From assembly GCF_900090245.1 (NCBI RefSeq), contig NZ_FMDN01000002.1, forward strand, positions 124,001-188,000: a DNA stretch of 64,000 bases. The letters are read 5' to 3'. This DNA comes from Micromonospora halophytica (GTDB taxonomy: Bacteria > Actinomycetota > Actinomycetes > Mycobacteriales > Micromonosporaceae). The position numbers and the translations under genes are program-made. Below, piece after piece: positions 6,419-15,250 of this stretch. Below the pieces are notes generated by a model, which was not told where the DNA came from, did not search any database, and worked only from the letters and a program-made list of their open reading frames with translations. The stretch's first letter is position 1. Each line of letters opens with the position of its first letter.

Positions 6419-8292
6419 CGGTCCACCTCGATCTCCAGGCCGGAGGCCAGCGGGGTGACCTCTTCGTACGTCCGGGTCTGCTCGCGTTCCCGCTCGGCCT
6501 GCTCGTACGCGGTGACCAGGTCGGCGTACCCGGGCACGGTGGCGAGCAGCTCGCGGTGCGTGCCCCGGGCCAGCACCCGCCCCTGCTCCAGGTAGATCAC
6601 CTCGTCGGCGAGCGCGATGGTCGCCCGGCGGTAGGCGACCACCAGGATCGAGGCGGCGGCGCCCTGCCCGCCGGCCGGGGCGCGCAGACCGGCCAGGATG
6701 GCCGCCTCCACCCGCGGGTCGACCGCGCTGGTCGCGTCGTCGAGGACCAGCAGCCGGGGCCGCCCGGCGAGCGCGCGGGCCAGGGTGAGGCGTTGCCGCT
6801 GCCCGCCGGAGAGCGAGGTGCCCCGTTCACCGACGAGGGTGTCCAGCCCGTCGGGGAGCGCGGCGACGAAACCGTCCGCCTCGGCCAGCCGCAGCGCCGC
6901 CCAGACGTCGTCGTCGCCGATGCCCGGCCGGTCCAGGGTGATGTTGGCCCGGACGGTGTCGTCGAAGACGAACGGCACCTGGGCGACCAGGGCGACCGTG
7001 GAGGTGAGCGACTCGGCGCTCAGGTCGCGGACGTCCACGCCGTCCAGGGTGACCGTGCCGGCGCGCGGATCGACCAGGCGTACCGCCAGCGAGGCGACCG
7101 TCGACTTGCCGGCGCCCGTCGGCCCGACCAGGGCGACCGTCTTCCCGGCCGGCACGGTGAAGGAGACCTCGCCGAGGACCGCGACACCGGGCAGGTGCGC
7201 CTCGGCCGGCTCGTAGGCGAAGTGCACGTCGTGGAAGGCCAGCGAGGCCGGCGCCGGCGGGTCCGGGTCGAGCCGGCGGTCGCCGTACGGCATCTCGCCG
7301 GTGGCGTCCAGGACCCGGCGGACCCGGTCCCAGCCGGCGACGCTGCGCGGCAGCTCGGCCAGCACCCAGCCGATGGCCCGCACCGGGAAGGCCAGGACGG
7401 TGAAGAGGAAGGCGACGCTGACCAGCTCGGTGACGCCGATCGCACCGTGGCGCAGCCGGACCGCGCCGACCACCAGCACGGCCAGGGTGCCGAGACTGGG
7501 CAGCGTCTCCAGCAGCGGATCGAAGACGCCGCGCAGCCGGCCGACGGAGATCAGCGCGTCACGCAGCTCACCGGCGCGGGCGGAGAAGCGGACCGTCTCC
7601 TGGGCCTCGCGGCCCATCGTCTTGACCACCAGCGCGCCGTCGAAGCTCTCGTGGGCGATGCCGCTGACCTCGGCGCGCAACCGCTGCGCGCGGGCCTGCC
7701 GGGGCGCCATCCGCCGGGAGTAGACCACGTTGAGCGCGAAGAGCGCCGGGAACACGGCCAGCCCGACCAGGGCCAGCGCCCAGTCGGTGAGAAAGAGCGA
7801 GGCGATCGCGCCGACCAGCATCACCAGCGTGCCGACCGCGAAGGGCAGCGGGGCGATCGGGTACCAGGCCGCCTCGACGTCGGAGTTGGCGTTGGACAGC
7901 AGCGTCCCGGTGGCGTTGCGCTGGTGCCAGGCCAGCGGCAGGTCGAGGTAGCGGCGGGTGACCCGGCGCCGGTAGGCCGCCTGGAGGCGGTACTGCATGT
8001 AGCCGGCGCCGAGGCGACGGCCGAAGATGGCGACCACCCGCAGCACGCTGATGCCGAACAACGCCGCCGCGGCCAGGGCGAGCGCGCCGACCGCGACGGA
8101 GCCGTCGGCGATCGACGGCACCACCACCTCGCCGACCACCGCGCCCACCACGTACGCGCTGGCGATCACCATGACGCCGAAGAGCACACTGCTGGTCACC
8201 GCCACCGCGAAGATCCGTGGCTGTTCCCGGATCGCCCGGCCGAGGACCGCCAGCCCTCGCCCGAGCACGTCCCGACTCGTCCTGCCCGCCAC
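6415..8292 (-). CDS. ABC exporter half-transporter, degenerate-site partner
   Basis: 625 residues: six membrane helices to about residue 330, then an ATPase domain. Walker A is GPTGAGKST and the signature is the canonical LSGGQRQR. Walker B reads LLVLDDATSAVD, Asp in place of the catalytic Glu, and the H-loop His is replaced by Tyr (VVAYRRAT). Paired with the LSVGE signature of the partner, these changes build the non-hydrolysing site of a heterodimeric exporter. It starts with GTG and is first in the two-gene operon, joined to its partner through the linker repeat. Confidence 0.88.
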   Translation of the reverse strand: MAGRTSRDVLGRGLAVLGRAIREQPRIFAVAVTSSVLFGVMVIASAYVVGAVVGEVVVPSIADGSVAVGALALAAAALFGISVLRVVAIFGRRLGAGYMQYRLQAAYRRRVTRRYLDLPLAWHQRNATGTLLSNANSDVEAAWYPIAPLPFAVGTLVMLVGAIASLFLTDWALALVGLAVFPALFALNVVYSRRMAPRQARAQRLRAEVSGIAHESFDGALVVKTMGREAQETVRFSARAGELRDALISVGRLRGVFDPLLETLPSLGTLAVLVVGAVRLRHGAIGVTELVSVAFLFTVLAFPVRAIGWVLAELPRSVAGWDRVRRVLDATGEMPYGDRRLDPDPPAPASLAFHDVHFAYEPAEAHLPGVAVLGEVSFTVPAGKTVALVGPTGAGKSTVASLAVRLVDPRAGTVTLDGVDVRDLSAESLTSTVALVAQVPFVFDDTVRANITLDRPGIGDDDVWAALRLAEADGFVAALPDGLDTLVGERGTSLSGGQRQRLTLARALAGRPRLLVLDDATSAVDPRVEAAILAGLRAPAGGQGAAASILVVAYRRATIALADEVIYLEQGRVLARGTHRELLATVPGYADLVTAYEQAEREREQTRTYEEVTPLASGLEIEVDR

Positions 8293-8452
8293 GCTCTCCC
8301 CCGCCGTGAGCCACCTCGTGTCTGTTCATCCTTACCGGTCCGCGCCGGCTGCGCCGACCCGGAACGGGTATGTCCGCCGTCACGTCCGTACCGTCGCGTC
8401 CGATCCCCGCCCGGTGCCGCGCGCTCGACGGGCCGATGCGGGCAGGGCGGCC

Positions 8453-8458
8453 TACCAT
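8453..8458 (+). promoter_or_regulatory. -10 element of a probable leaderless transcript
   Basis: TACCAT ends exactly 7 nt before the ATG at 8466, with no Shine-Dalgarno in between. Transcription would start at or next to the A of the ATG. Confidence 0.5.
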
Positions 8459-8465
8459 CCCTCTC

Positions 8466-9095
8466 ATGCCGCGGTACGCCCGATCGGAGCGCGAGGCGCT
8501 CGCCGATCTCATGTTGGAACTGGGCCCGGACGCACCGACGCTCAACGAGGGGTGGACGACCCGTGACCTCGCCGCGCACCTCGTGGTACGGGAGCGTCGG
8601 CCGGACGCCGCCGGCGGCATCGTGCTGCCGCCGCTGCGGGGGTACGGCGAGCGGGTCCGCCTGCGCGTCGCGGCGCTGCCCTGGGCGGACCTGGTCGGGC
8701 GGGTACGCCGGCCGCCGCTGTGGAGCCCGCTGAGCAACCCGCTCACCGACGAGCTCGCCAACACCCTGGAGTTCTTCATCCATCACGAGGACGTCCGGCG
8801 GGCCCGGTCGGGGTGGCTGCCGCGGAACCTGCCGGCCGGGCTGCAGGGCCGGCTGTGGAAGCCGGCGGGGCTGCTGGCGCGTCGGGCGCTGCGCCGGTTC
8901 CCGGCCGACGTGCTGGTGCAGGCCCCCGGGTACGGCGAGCTGACCGTGGGCCGCGGCGGTGACCGGCTGCGGCTGGTGGGCGCCCCGGGCGAACTGGCGC
9001 TCTTCCTCTCCGGCCGGCAGCGGGTGGCCCGGGTGCAGATCGACGGCCCCACCGCCCCGGCCGACCGGCTCCGCACCGCCCGATTCGGCTTCTGA
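8466..9095 (+). CDS. TIGR03085 family metal-binding protein (DinB/maleylpyruvate isomerase-like)
   Basis: 209 residues. The N-terminal MPRYARSEREALADLMLELG and TLNEGWTTRDLAAHLVVRERRPDA match the actinobacterial TIGR03085 family. This is a four-helix DinB-like fold with histidines (H in AAHLVVRE, HH in FFIHHEDVRR near residue 105) that probably bind a metal. The function of the family is unknown; some relatives use mycothiol. The ATG at 8466 is preferred over upstream starts because a -10 element sits 7 nt before it. It is divergent from the ABC exporter. Confidence 0.85.
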   Translation: MPRYARSEREALADLMLELGPDAPTLNEGWTTRDLAAHLVVRERRPDAAGGIVLPPLRGYGERVRLRVAALPWADLVGRVRRPPLWSPLSNPLTDELANTLEFFIHHEDVRRARSGWLPRNLPAGLQGRLWKPAGLLARRALRRFPADVLVQAPGYGELTVGRGGDRLRLVGAPGELALFLSGRQRVARVQIDGPTAPADRLRTARFGF

Positions 9096-9276
9096 CCCGA
9101 CCCGGCGATCACGCCGAGTACCCGACGGATGACGTCGCGCCAACAGTTCGCGCCATGTGCGGAATCGGTCACGGGTCCTCGCGACCCTCCTTCCGTACAC
9201 ACTGATCCCCACCGATGCATTTTCCGTACCCTCTGGCACGCGTCGGCCGACCCGGCCGGCCGGACAGGGGGCCACC

Positions 9277-10221
9277 ATGCGGAGCACGGCCGTGTCGGCA
9301 CTGCACGAGCCGCCCTTCCCCGCGCGTCGACACCCGGACACCGACGAGGTGGCCACCCAGAGCCTCGACTGGGCCCGCCGGCTGGGCCTGGTCGACGACG
9401 GCCCCCGGTGGCGCCGGCTGCGCCGTGCCGCCGCCGCCGAACTCGTCGGCCGGGCCTGCCCGCAGGCGCCGACCGACCGGCTCCGGCTCCTGGCCGACCT
9501 GGTCACCTGGCTGTTCGTCATGGACGACGCCTGCGACGAGGACGGCCTCGGCGCGCAGCCGACCCGGCTCGCCCCGACGGTCGGCGCCCTGCTGGACGTG
9601 CTCGACCGGCTCGGCGACCCGGGCGCGCCGACGCCGCCCGACGCCGGCCCGCTCGGCATGGCGCTGCACGACGTCTGCCGGCGGGTCCGCGACCAGGGCT
9701 GTCCCGCCCTGCTGCTGCGGCTGGTCAGCCAACTGCGGGAGTACCTGCTCGCCCTGCTCTGGGAGGCGGCCAACCGGGAGCACCGGCGGGTGCCCGACCT
9801 GGCGGAGTACGTGCAGATGCGGCGGCACACCGGCGGCGCCCGCCCCAGCATGACGCTCACCGACCTCGCGTACGACGGGTTGCCCACGGCCCGGCGGCGG
9901 GTCGACCCGGAGGTGTTCGCCCTCGACGACCTCTCCGCCGACCTGGTCTGCTGGTGCAACGACCTGTTCTCGCACCGCAAGGAGCGACGCGTCGAGGCCG
10001 ACGCGCAGAACCTGGTGACGGTGATCGCGGCGCAGCACGGCCTGGACTCCGACGCCGCCTTCCGCGCGGCGGCCGACCGGTTCAACGACGCCCTGGCCCA
10101 CTATCTGGACCGGGAGGCGACCCTCGCCGGGGATCCGTCGCTCGCGCCGTTCCTCGCCGTCCGCCGGGCCTGGATCCGCGCCACCTACGACTGGTCACTG
10201 CGGGCGACCCGGTACGACTGA
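9277..10221 (+). CDS. Class I terpene synthase
   Basis: 314 residues. It should ionise and cyclise an isoprenyl diphosphate, probably farnesyl diphosphate. Metal-binding motifs are complete: the aspartate-rich DDACDE at 83-88, the NSE triad NDLFSHRKE at 228-236, and the RY pair at 312-313, close to the usual 80-residue distance from the NSE motif. The ATG has AGGGGG five to six bases upstream. No prenyltransferase, P450 or methyltransferase is adjacent, so it stands alone as a biosynthetic gene. The product cannot be predicted; germacradienol/geosmin synthases are much longer, so it is not one of those. Confidence 0.85.
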   Translation: MRSTAVSALHEPPFPARRHPDTDEVATQSLDWARRLGLVDDGPRWRRLRRAAAAELVGRACPQAPTDRLRLLADLVTWLFVMDDACDEDGLGAQPTRLAPTVGALLDVLDRLGDPGAPTPPDAGPLGMALHDVCRRVRDQGCPALLLRLVSQLREYLLALLWEAANREHRRVPDLAEYVQMRRHTGGARPSMTLTDLAYDGLPTARRRVDPEVFALDDLSADLVCWCNDLFSHRKERRVEADAQNLVTVIAAQHGLDSDAAFRAAADRFNDALAHYLDREATLAGDPSLAPFLAVRRAWIRATYDWSLRATRYD

Positions 10222-10357
10222 CCGGTCCACCTCGCGGGACTCAGCCGGCTCACAGGCTCGGGGGGTAGCCGACGCCCGGGTGCAGGCAATACTCTTCGGT
10301 AACCGCAGAGCGCGTGACCCCCGTCACGTCATCCACCCCCTGAAGGCGGCTACAGCG

Positions 10358-12184
10358 ATGGCTCTCGATGTACCGTACCGTTCCATCCCCGACATGTTCC
10401 TCAAGCGCGTGGCCGCGACTCCCGACGGCCAGGCCTTCGCCCACCCGAACGCGGACGACTCCGGGCCGGTCTGGCTCACGTGGGAACAGGTCGGCCAGCG
10501 GGCCAAGGCGGTCGCCGCCGGCCTGAACAGCCTGGGTGTCGGGCTGGAGGATCCGGTGGCGATCCTGGCGAACACCCGGCTGGACTGGGTGATCGCCGAC
10601 TTCGGCATCATGTGCGCGGGCGGCGCGACCACCACCGTCTACCCCACCACCGAACCCGAGGACGCGACCTACATCATCGCCGACTCGGGTTCCGTGGTGC
10701 TGTTCGCGGAGAACCCGGCCCAGGCGGCGAAGATCGCCGGCGCCGACCTGCCGGCGTTGACCCATGTGGTGCTCTTCGACGGCGCCGCCGACCCGGCCGC
10801 GGCCGTACCCCAGCTCACCCTGGCCGAACTGGAGGAGCGCGGCAGGACGGCGCTGGCGGCCGACCCCGACCTGGTCGACCGGCTGGTCGCCCCGGTCGGC
10901 CCGGACCACCTGGCCACCCTGATCTACACCTCGGGCACCACGGGCCGCCCGAAGGGCGTGGAGCTGCTGCACGGCGGCTGGTGCTGGGAGGCGGTCGTGC
11001 AGGCCGAGACGAGCCTGCTGCGCGCCGACGACGTGCACTACCTCTGGCTGCCGCTGTCCCACTCGTTCGGCAAGACGCTGATCTGCGGCTCCACCCACGT
11101 CGGTCTGCCGACCTACGTCGACGGCCGGGTGGACAAGCTGGTCGACATGCTCGCGGTGATCAGGCCGACGCTGATGTGCGGCGCGCCCCGGGTCTTCGAG
11201 AAGGTCTACAACAAGTCGGTCACCACGGCGCAGGACGCCGGCGGGGCCAAGGCGAAGATCTTCGCCTGGGCCGTCGCGGTCGGCAAGGAGAAGGTCGCCC
11301 TGGAACAGGCCGGGCGTCCGGTCCCGATCGGGCTGAAGCTGAAGTACGCGGTGGCCGAGAAGCTGGTCTTCAGCAAGATCCAGACCCGTCTGGGCGGCCG
11401 GATCCGGGTGCTGGTCTCCGGCGCGGCGCCGCTGAGCAAGGAGATCGCCACCTTCTTCGCCGCGGCGAACCTGCCGATCTCCGAGGGGTACGGCCTGACC
11501 GAGACCAGCGCCGGAAACTTCGTCAACCCGCCGGACGGGCTGCGCATCGGCACGGTCGGCAGGGCGATGGGCGACCTGGAGTGCCGGATCGACACCGACG
11601 GCGAGATCCTGGTCCGCGGCCGTCCGGTCATGCGCGGGTACCACAACCTGCCCGAGGAGACCGCCGCCGCGTTCACCGAGGACGGCTTCTTCCGCACCGG
11701 CGACATCGGCAGCCTGGACGACGACGGCTACCTGCGCATCACCGACCGGAAGAAGGACCTGGTCAAGACCTCCGGCGGCAAGTACATCGCACCCTCGCAC
11801 ATCGAGGGCATGTTCAAGGCGATCTGCCCGTACACCTCGCAGGCGGTCGTGATCGGCCAGGCCCGCAACTACTGCACGATGCTGGTCACCCTGGACCCGG
11901 ACGCGATCAAGGGCTGGACGGCCGGCGGCCCGCTGGAGGGCCGGGACTACGCCGACGTGGTGGCCTCCCCCGAGGCGAAGGCCATGGTCGAGGAGTACGT
12001 CGCACAGCTCAACGCGAAGCTCAACCGGTGGGAGACGATCAAGAAGGTCACCATCCTGCCGCGTGACCTGACCATCGAGCACGGCGAGATCACCCCGTCT
12101 CTCAAGATCAAGCGACGGGGTGTGGAGAGCAACTTCTCCGCCGAGATCGACCAGATGTACGAGGGCACCCTCGCCGAGATCTGA
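10358..12184 (+). CDS. Long-chain acyl-CoA ligase (FadD15-like AMP-dependent synthetase)
   Basis: 608 residues. It activates fatty acids to acyl-CoA through an acyl-AMP. The P-loop YTSGTTGRPKG is near residues 189-199, the adenylate motif EGYGLTETS near 380, and the hinge and C-terminal region DRKKDLVKTSGGKYIAP near 465-481. The N-terminal Y-R-S-IPDMF and the length fit the long-chain FadD15/FAA family. The ATG 10358 has GAAGG about 13 bases upstream. Transcription ends at the strong hairpin just downstream. Confidence 0.9.
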   Translation: MALDVPYRSIPDMFLKRVAATPDGQAFAHPNADDSGPVWLTWEQVGQRAKAVAAGLNSLGVGLEDPVAILANTRLDWVIADFGIMCAGGATTTVYPTTEPEDATYIIADSGSVVLFAENPAQAAKIAGADLPALTHVVLFDGAADPAAAVPQLTLAELEERGRTALAADPDLVDRLVAPVGPDHLATLIYTSGTTGRPKGVELLHGGWCWEAVVQAETSLLRADDVHYLWLPLSHSFGKTLICGSTHVGLPTYVDGRVDKLVDMLAVIRPTLMCGAPRVFEKVYNKSVTTAQDAGGAKAKIFAWAVAVGKEKVALEQAGRPVPIGLKLKYAVAEKLVFSKIQTRLGGRIRVLVSGAAPLSKEIATFFAAANLPISEGYGLTETSAGNFVNPPDGLRIGTVGRAMGDLECRIDTDGEILVRGRPVMRGYHNLPEETAAAFTEDGFFRTGDIGSLDDDGYLRITDRKKDLVKTSGGKYIAPSHIEGMFKAICPYTSQAVVIGQARNYCTMLVTLDPDAIKGWTAGGPLEGRDYADVVASPEAKAMVEEYVAQLNAKLNRWETIKKVTILPRDLTIEHGEITPSLKIKRRGVESNFSAEIDQMYEGTLAEI

Positions 12185-12192
12185 CCGCACCC

Positions 12193-12231
12193 GGTGGCCG
12201 TGCCCCGTCCCTCCCCCGGGGCACGGCCACC
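12193..12231. terminator. Bidirectional terminator between convergent genes
   Basis: A perfect 14-bp stem, GGTGGCCGTGCCCC with GGGGCACGGCCACC, around an 11-base C-rich loop. It sits between the ends of the acyl-CoA ligase (+) and ltrA (-). There is no T-tract, as is common in high-GC actinobacteria. Confidence 0.75.
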
Positions 12232-12280
12232 CTCGTCCGGCTCACAGGTGCCGTCCCCGCCACCGATCGGCGCACACCCG

Positions 12281-13582
12281 TCAGAAGTGGTGGCGGCGCC
12301 AGGAGTTCGCCTCCGCCTCCAGCGCGGCCTGTTCGTCCATCGCCGTCTCGCGCACCCGGCGGCGGACCTCCCGGGTGGCCCGGAGCTGGACCAGCACCAC
12401 GGCCACCACTGCGGCGGTGAGCAGACTCAGCGTGGTCAGCACCGGCAGCCGGTAGGCGGCCGGAACGAGCAGCACGAGCAGGACGGCGGCCGTGGCGAGG
12501 ACCCGGTCGAGTCGGCGGAACACCCGCAGCTGGATGGCGACCAGCGCCACCAGGTAGAGGATCACCCCGCCGTACAGCACCAGCATGACCAGCCCACCGA
12601 ACTCCTTCCGGGAGGCGGAGGAGGGATCCTGGGTCACCTCGGCCAGGATCTCCTTCAACCCGAGGGCGAAGAAGATGATCCCGACGATCAGTGGCAGGTG
12701 CAGGTAGGTGTAGACGTCCCGGGCCATCGGGATCCGCGCGCGCCCCCGTACGCCGTGCAGCACCTGCTCGACGGCGAAGGCCAGCACGTCGAAGTAGAGC
12801 CACCAGAGCGCCGCGATGATCGCGATGCCGAACACCGCCGCGGCGATGATCGGGAAGCCGATGGGGCGGCCGGCGCGGTCGGTCGTGCCGATACCGAGCG
12901 CGATCACCGATTCGCCGAGCGCGACCAGCAGGATCAGCGCGTGTCGCTCGGCCCAGTGCCCCACCGAGCGCAGCCGCCATCCCGTCCGGGGCAGCAGGAG
13001 CGCGACGGAGTACTCCATCAGCAGCGCGACCGTCCAGAGCCCGAGCCGGACGTTCTCCACAGCCGAGTCCGGCACCAACCACTGCGGCACCGTCGCGGCG
13101 ATCACGATGATCACCGCGCCGCCCATGGTGGGCGCGGTGAGCAGCATCGACCGCGCCCGCGGCGCCCCGTCCCACCCGACGGTGCTCCAGAGCGCGACCA
13201 CCTTGACCAGCCAGGTGGCCAGGTAGGCGAGGGAGAAGACCCACGGGCCGTAGAGCCCGCCGGGCTCGTCCCGGAAGGCCACCCCGGTGGTCAGCGCGAG
13301 CACGAAGACCGCCGCCATGATCGAGAATCCGACCAGTGGCATGACGCCCTGGTCGGCGCGGAGGATGTTGCCGACCGCGGCGAAGCCGGTCCAGCACCAC
13401 CAGAGCAGCACCAGCACGAACAGCGCCTCGATCAGGCGCTGGGCGGTCAGGTTCGCCGCGGTGAGGGTGGTGACGTTGAGGAACGCGAAGACGAAGACCA
13501 GGTCGTAGAAGAGTTCCAGCCGGGTGACCCGGGTGCCGGGCCCACCCCAGCTGATGAGCCGGTTCCGGGCCGATGTCCCCAC
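12281..13582 (-). CDS. Low temperature requirement A (LtrA) family membrane protein
   Basis: 433 residues with about ten or more membrane segments. The N-terminal WGGPGTRVTRLELFYDLVFV and the central VALGESVIALGIG segment are hallmarks of the LtrA family, whose molecular function is not established. The start GTG 13582 has a CAGACT -10-like element six bases upstream, so the message may be leaderless. The C-terminal 60 residues are charged and cytoplasmic. Confidence 0.85.
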   Translation of the reverse strand: MGTSARNRLISWGGPGTRVTRLELFYDLVFVFAFLNVTTLTAANLTAQRLIEALFVLVLLWWCWTGFAAVGNILRADQGVMPLVGFSIMAAVFVLALTTGVAFRDEPGGLYGPWVFSLAYLATWLVKVVALWSTVGWDGAPRARSMLLTAPTMGGAVIIVIAATVPQWLVPDSAVENVRLGLWTVALLMEYSVALLLPRTGWRLRSVGHWAERHALILLVALGESVIALGIGTTDRAGRPIGFPIIAAAVFGIAIIAALWWLYFDVLAFAVEQVLHGVRGRARIPMARDVYTYLHLPLIVGIIFFALGLKEILAEVTQDPSSASRKEFGGLVMLVLYGGVILYLVALVAIQLRVFRRLDRVLATAAVLLVLLVPAAYRLPVLTTLSLLTAAVVAVVLVQLRATREVRRRVRETAMDEQAALEAEANSWRRHHF

Positions 13583-13718
13583 CCGGGCAGTCTGCCCACC
13601 GGCCCCGCGCCGACGGGCCGGATCGGCCGGAGGGCACCCGTCCGGGCGGTGCCGGTGACCGGGCGCCGGGCCGGTGGGCGCCGGGCCCGCGCGGTGCTCG
13701 CCGGGCAGGCAGGGGGCG

Positions 13719-15176
13719 TCAGGCGATGACCGTCGCCTCCCGCCACTGCGGGCGGGCCGCCCGGTCCAGGTCGTACCGGACGTCGGCGAGCCGGCCCACC
13801 GCCTCGACCAGGTCGGCCGCGGGCAGGGTGAAGGGCAGCCGCAGGAAGCGTTCCAGGGTCCCGTCCAGGCCGAACCGGGGGCCGGGCGCCAGCCGTACGC
13901 CGACCTCCTCGGCGGCGCGGGCCAGCGCGCTGGAGATCGGGCCGTCCAGCTCGGCCCAGAGGGTGACCCCGCCGCGCGGGGCGGTGACCCGCCAGTCGGG
14001 CAGGCGCTCGGCGAGCGCGCCGAGCAGGGCGTCGCGCTGGGCGGCGAGCTGGCAGCGGCGGGCGGCGACGATGGTCGGGGCGTCGGCGAGCAGATGCACC
14101 GCGACGAGCTGGTCCAGCACCGGGCTGGCCATGTCGACCCCGACCCGGGCGGCGGCGAGCCGCTGCACCTGGGGCGCGGAGGCGCGTACCCAGCCGATCC
14201 GCAGCCCACCCCAGTACGGCTTGCTCATGCCGCCGATGGAGATCACCCGGGAGTGCCGGTCGAAGGCGGCGGTGGGCGGGGGCAGCACGGTCCCGTCCAG
14301 CGGGAGGTCCACGAAGGACTCGTCGACGACCAGGTCGGTGCCGGCCGCGTGGGCGGTGGCGACCGCCCGCTCGCGCAGGTCGGCGGGCATCAGGTGACCG
14401 GTCGGGTTCTGGAAGTCGGGGATCAGGTACGCCAGCTTGGGCCGGGTCTGCCGGATGCTGCCCAGCAGCAGGTCGGCGTCCCACCCGGCCCCGTCGGCGG
14501 CGAGGCCGTGGGTGGCGATCCGGGCCCGGCGGGCCGAGAGCGCGGCCAGCGCGTTGGGGTAGGTGGGCGACTCCACCAGGACGTTGCCGCCGGGGGCCAG
14601 CGCCAGTCGCAGCACCAGGTCGAGGGCGTGCTGGGTGCCGCTGGTCACCATGATCTGCTCGGCGCTGGTGAGCAGCCCCCGATCGGTGTACGACCGGGCG
14701 ATCGCCTCGCGCAGCTCGATGATCCCGGTCGGGTGGTAGCCGGCGCCGCCGAGGTAGCGGGGCAGGTCCTCGGTGGCGGCCCGGGCCGCCGGGACGAGCT
14801 GGGGCGGGGCGGCCAGCGCGGCGACCCCGAGGTCGATCATGTCGCGGTCGTCCAGTGGGGTCCAGAGCCCGGTGCTGGCGACCCGGTGCGTGCCGGGCAG
14901 CATCGTCCAGCTGCCCGCGCCGCGCCGGCTGGCCAGGTGCCCGGTCTCACGCAACTGCCGGTACGCGGCGGTGACCGTGGTACGGCTGATCCGCAGCGCC
15001 TCGGCGAGTTCCCGCTCGGCCGGCAGGCGTACCCCCAGCGGGAGCCGGCCGTCGGCGAGCAGGCCGCGGACCGCGGCGGCGAGCGCGGCGTAGTCCGGGC
15101 TGCGGCGACGGCCCGGCAGTGCGTGCCACTGTCCGAGCAGTCGCGCCAATTGGCTGCCACGCACCTGACTGGTCAC
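13719..15176 (-). CDS. MocR-type transcriptional regulator (GntR HTH plus aminotransferase fold), YczR-like
   Basis: 485 residues. Residues about 25-90 are a GntR winged helix (LPAERELAEALRISRTTVTAAYRQL). The remainder is a fold-type I aminotransferase domain with the conserved Asn-Pro segment (DFQNPTGH) and a lysine region (GGMSKPYWGGLRIGW), so it probably binds pyridoxal phosphate. GTG 15176 is the start because GGGAGG lies five bases upstream. It is divergent from a YczE-like membrane protein; MocR regulators of this type (YczR) are known to sit next to and control yczE. The shared region holds several TTGGC repeats. Confidence 0.87.
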   Translation of the reverse strand: MTSQVRGSQLARLLGQWHALPGRRRSPDYAALAAAVRGLLADGRLPLGVRLPAERELAEALRISRTTVTAAYRQLRETGHLASRRGAGSWTMLPGTHRVASTGLWTPLDDRDMIDLGVAALAAPPQLVPAARAATEDLPRYLGGAGYHPTGIIELREAIARSYTDRGLLTSAEQIMVTSGTQHALDLVLRLALAPGGNVLVESPTYPNALAALSARRARIATHGLAADGAGWDADLLLGSIRQTRPKLAYLIPDFQNPTGHLMPADLRERAVATAHAAGTDLVVDESFVDLPLDGTVLPPPTAAFDRHSRVISIGGMSKPYWGGLRIGWVRASAPQVQRLAAARVGVDMASPVLDQLVAVHLLADAPTIVAARRCQLAAQRDALLGALAERLPDWRVTAPRGGVTLWAELDGPISSALARAAEEVGVRLAPGPRFGLDGTLERFLRLPFTLPAADLVEAVGRLADVRYDLDRAARPQWREATVIA

Positions 15177-15191
15177 GGCCACCTCCCCGAT

Positions 15192-15250
15192 ATTGGCTCT
15201 ATTCTTGCCAGGATTGGCCCCTAGGTTGGCATGTGTGGCAGTGATTGGCA
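15192..15250. promoter_or_regulatory. Divergent promoter region with repeated TTGGC sites (probable MocR operator)
   Basis: ATTGGC occurs at 15192, 15213 and 15244, GTTGGC at 15225, and TTGCCA on the other strand at 15205. The first two direct repeats are 21 bp apart, two helical turns. TAGGTT at 15222-15227 lies 7 nt before the GTG of the yczE-like gene and is its likely -10. Direct repeats near the promoter fit MocR-type regulation. Confidence 0.55.

Noticed and set aside
4416..6458. A 680-codon plus-strand frame over the ABC exporter gene
   Set aside because: Low-complexity translation, no start signal, and fully antisense to a well-supported ABC transporter gene.
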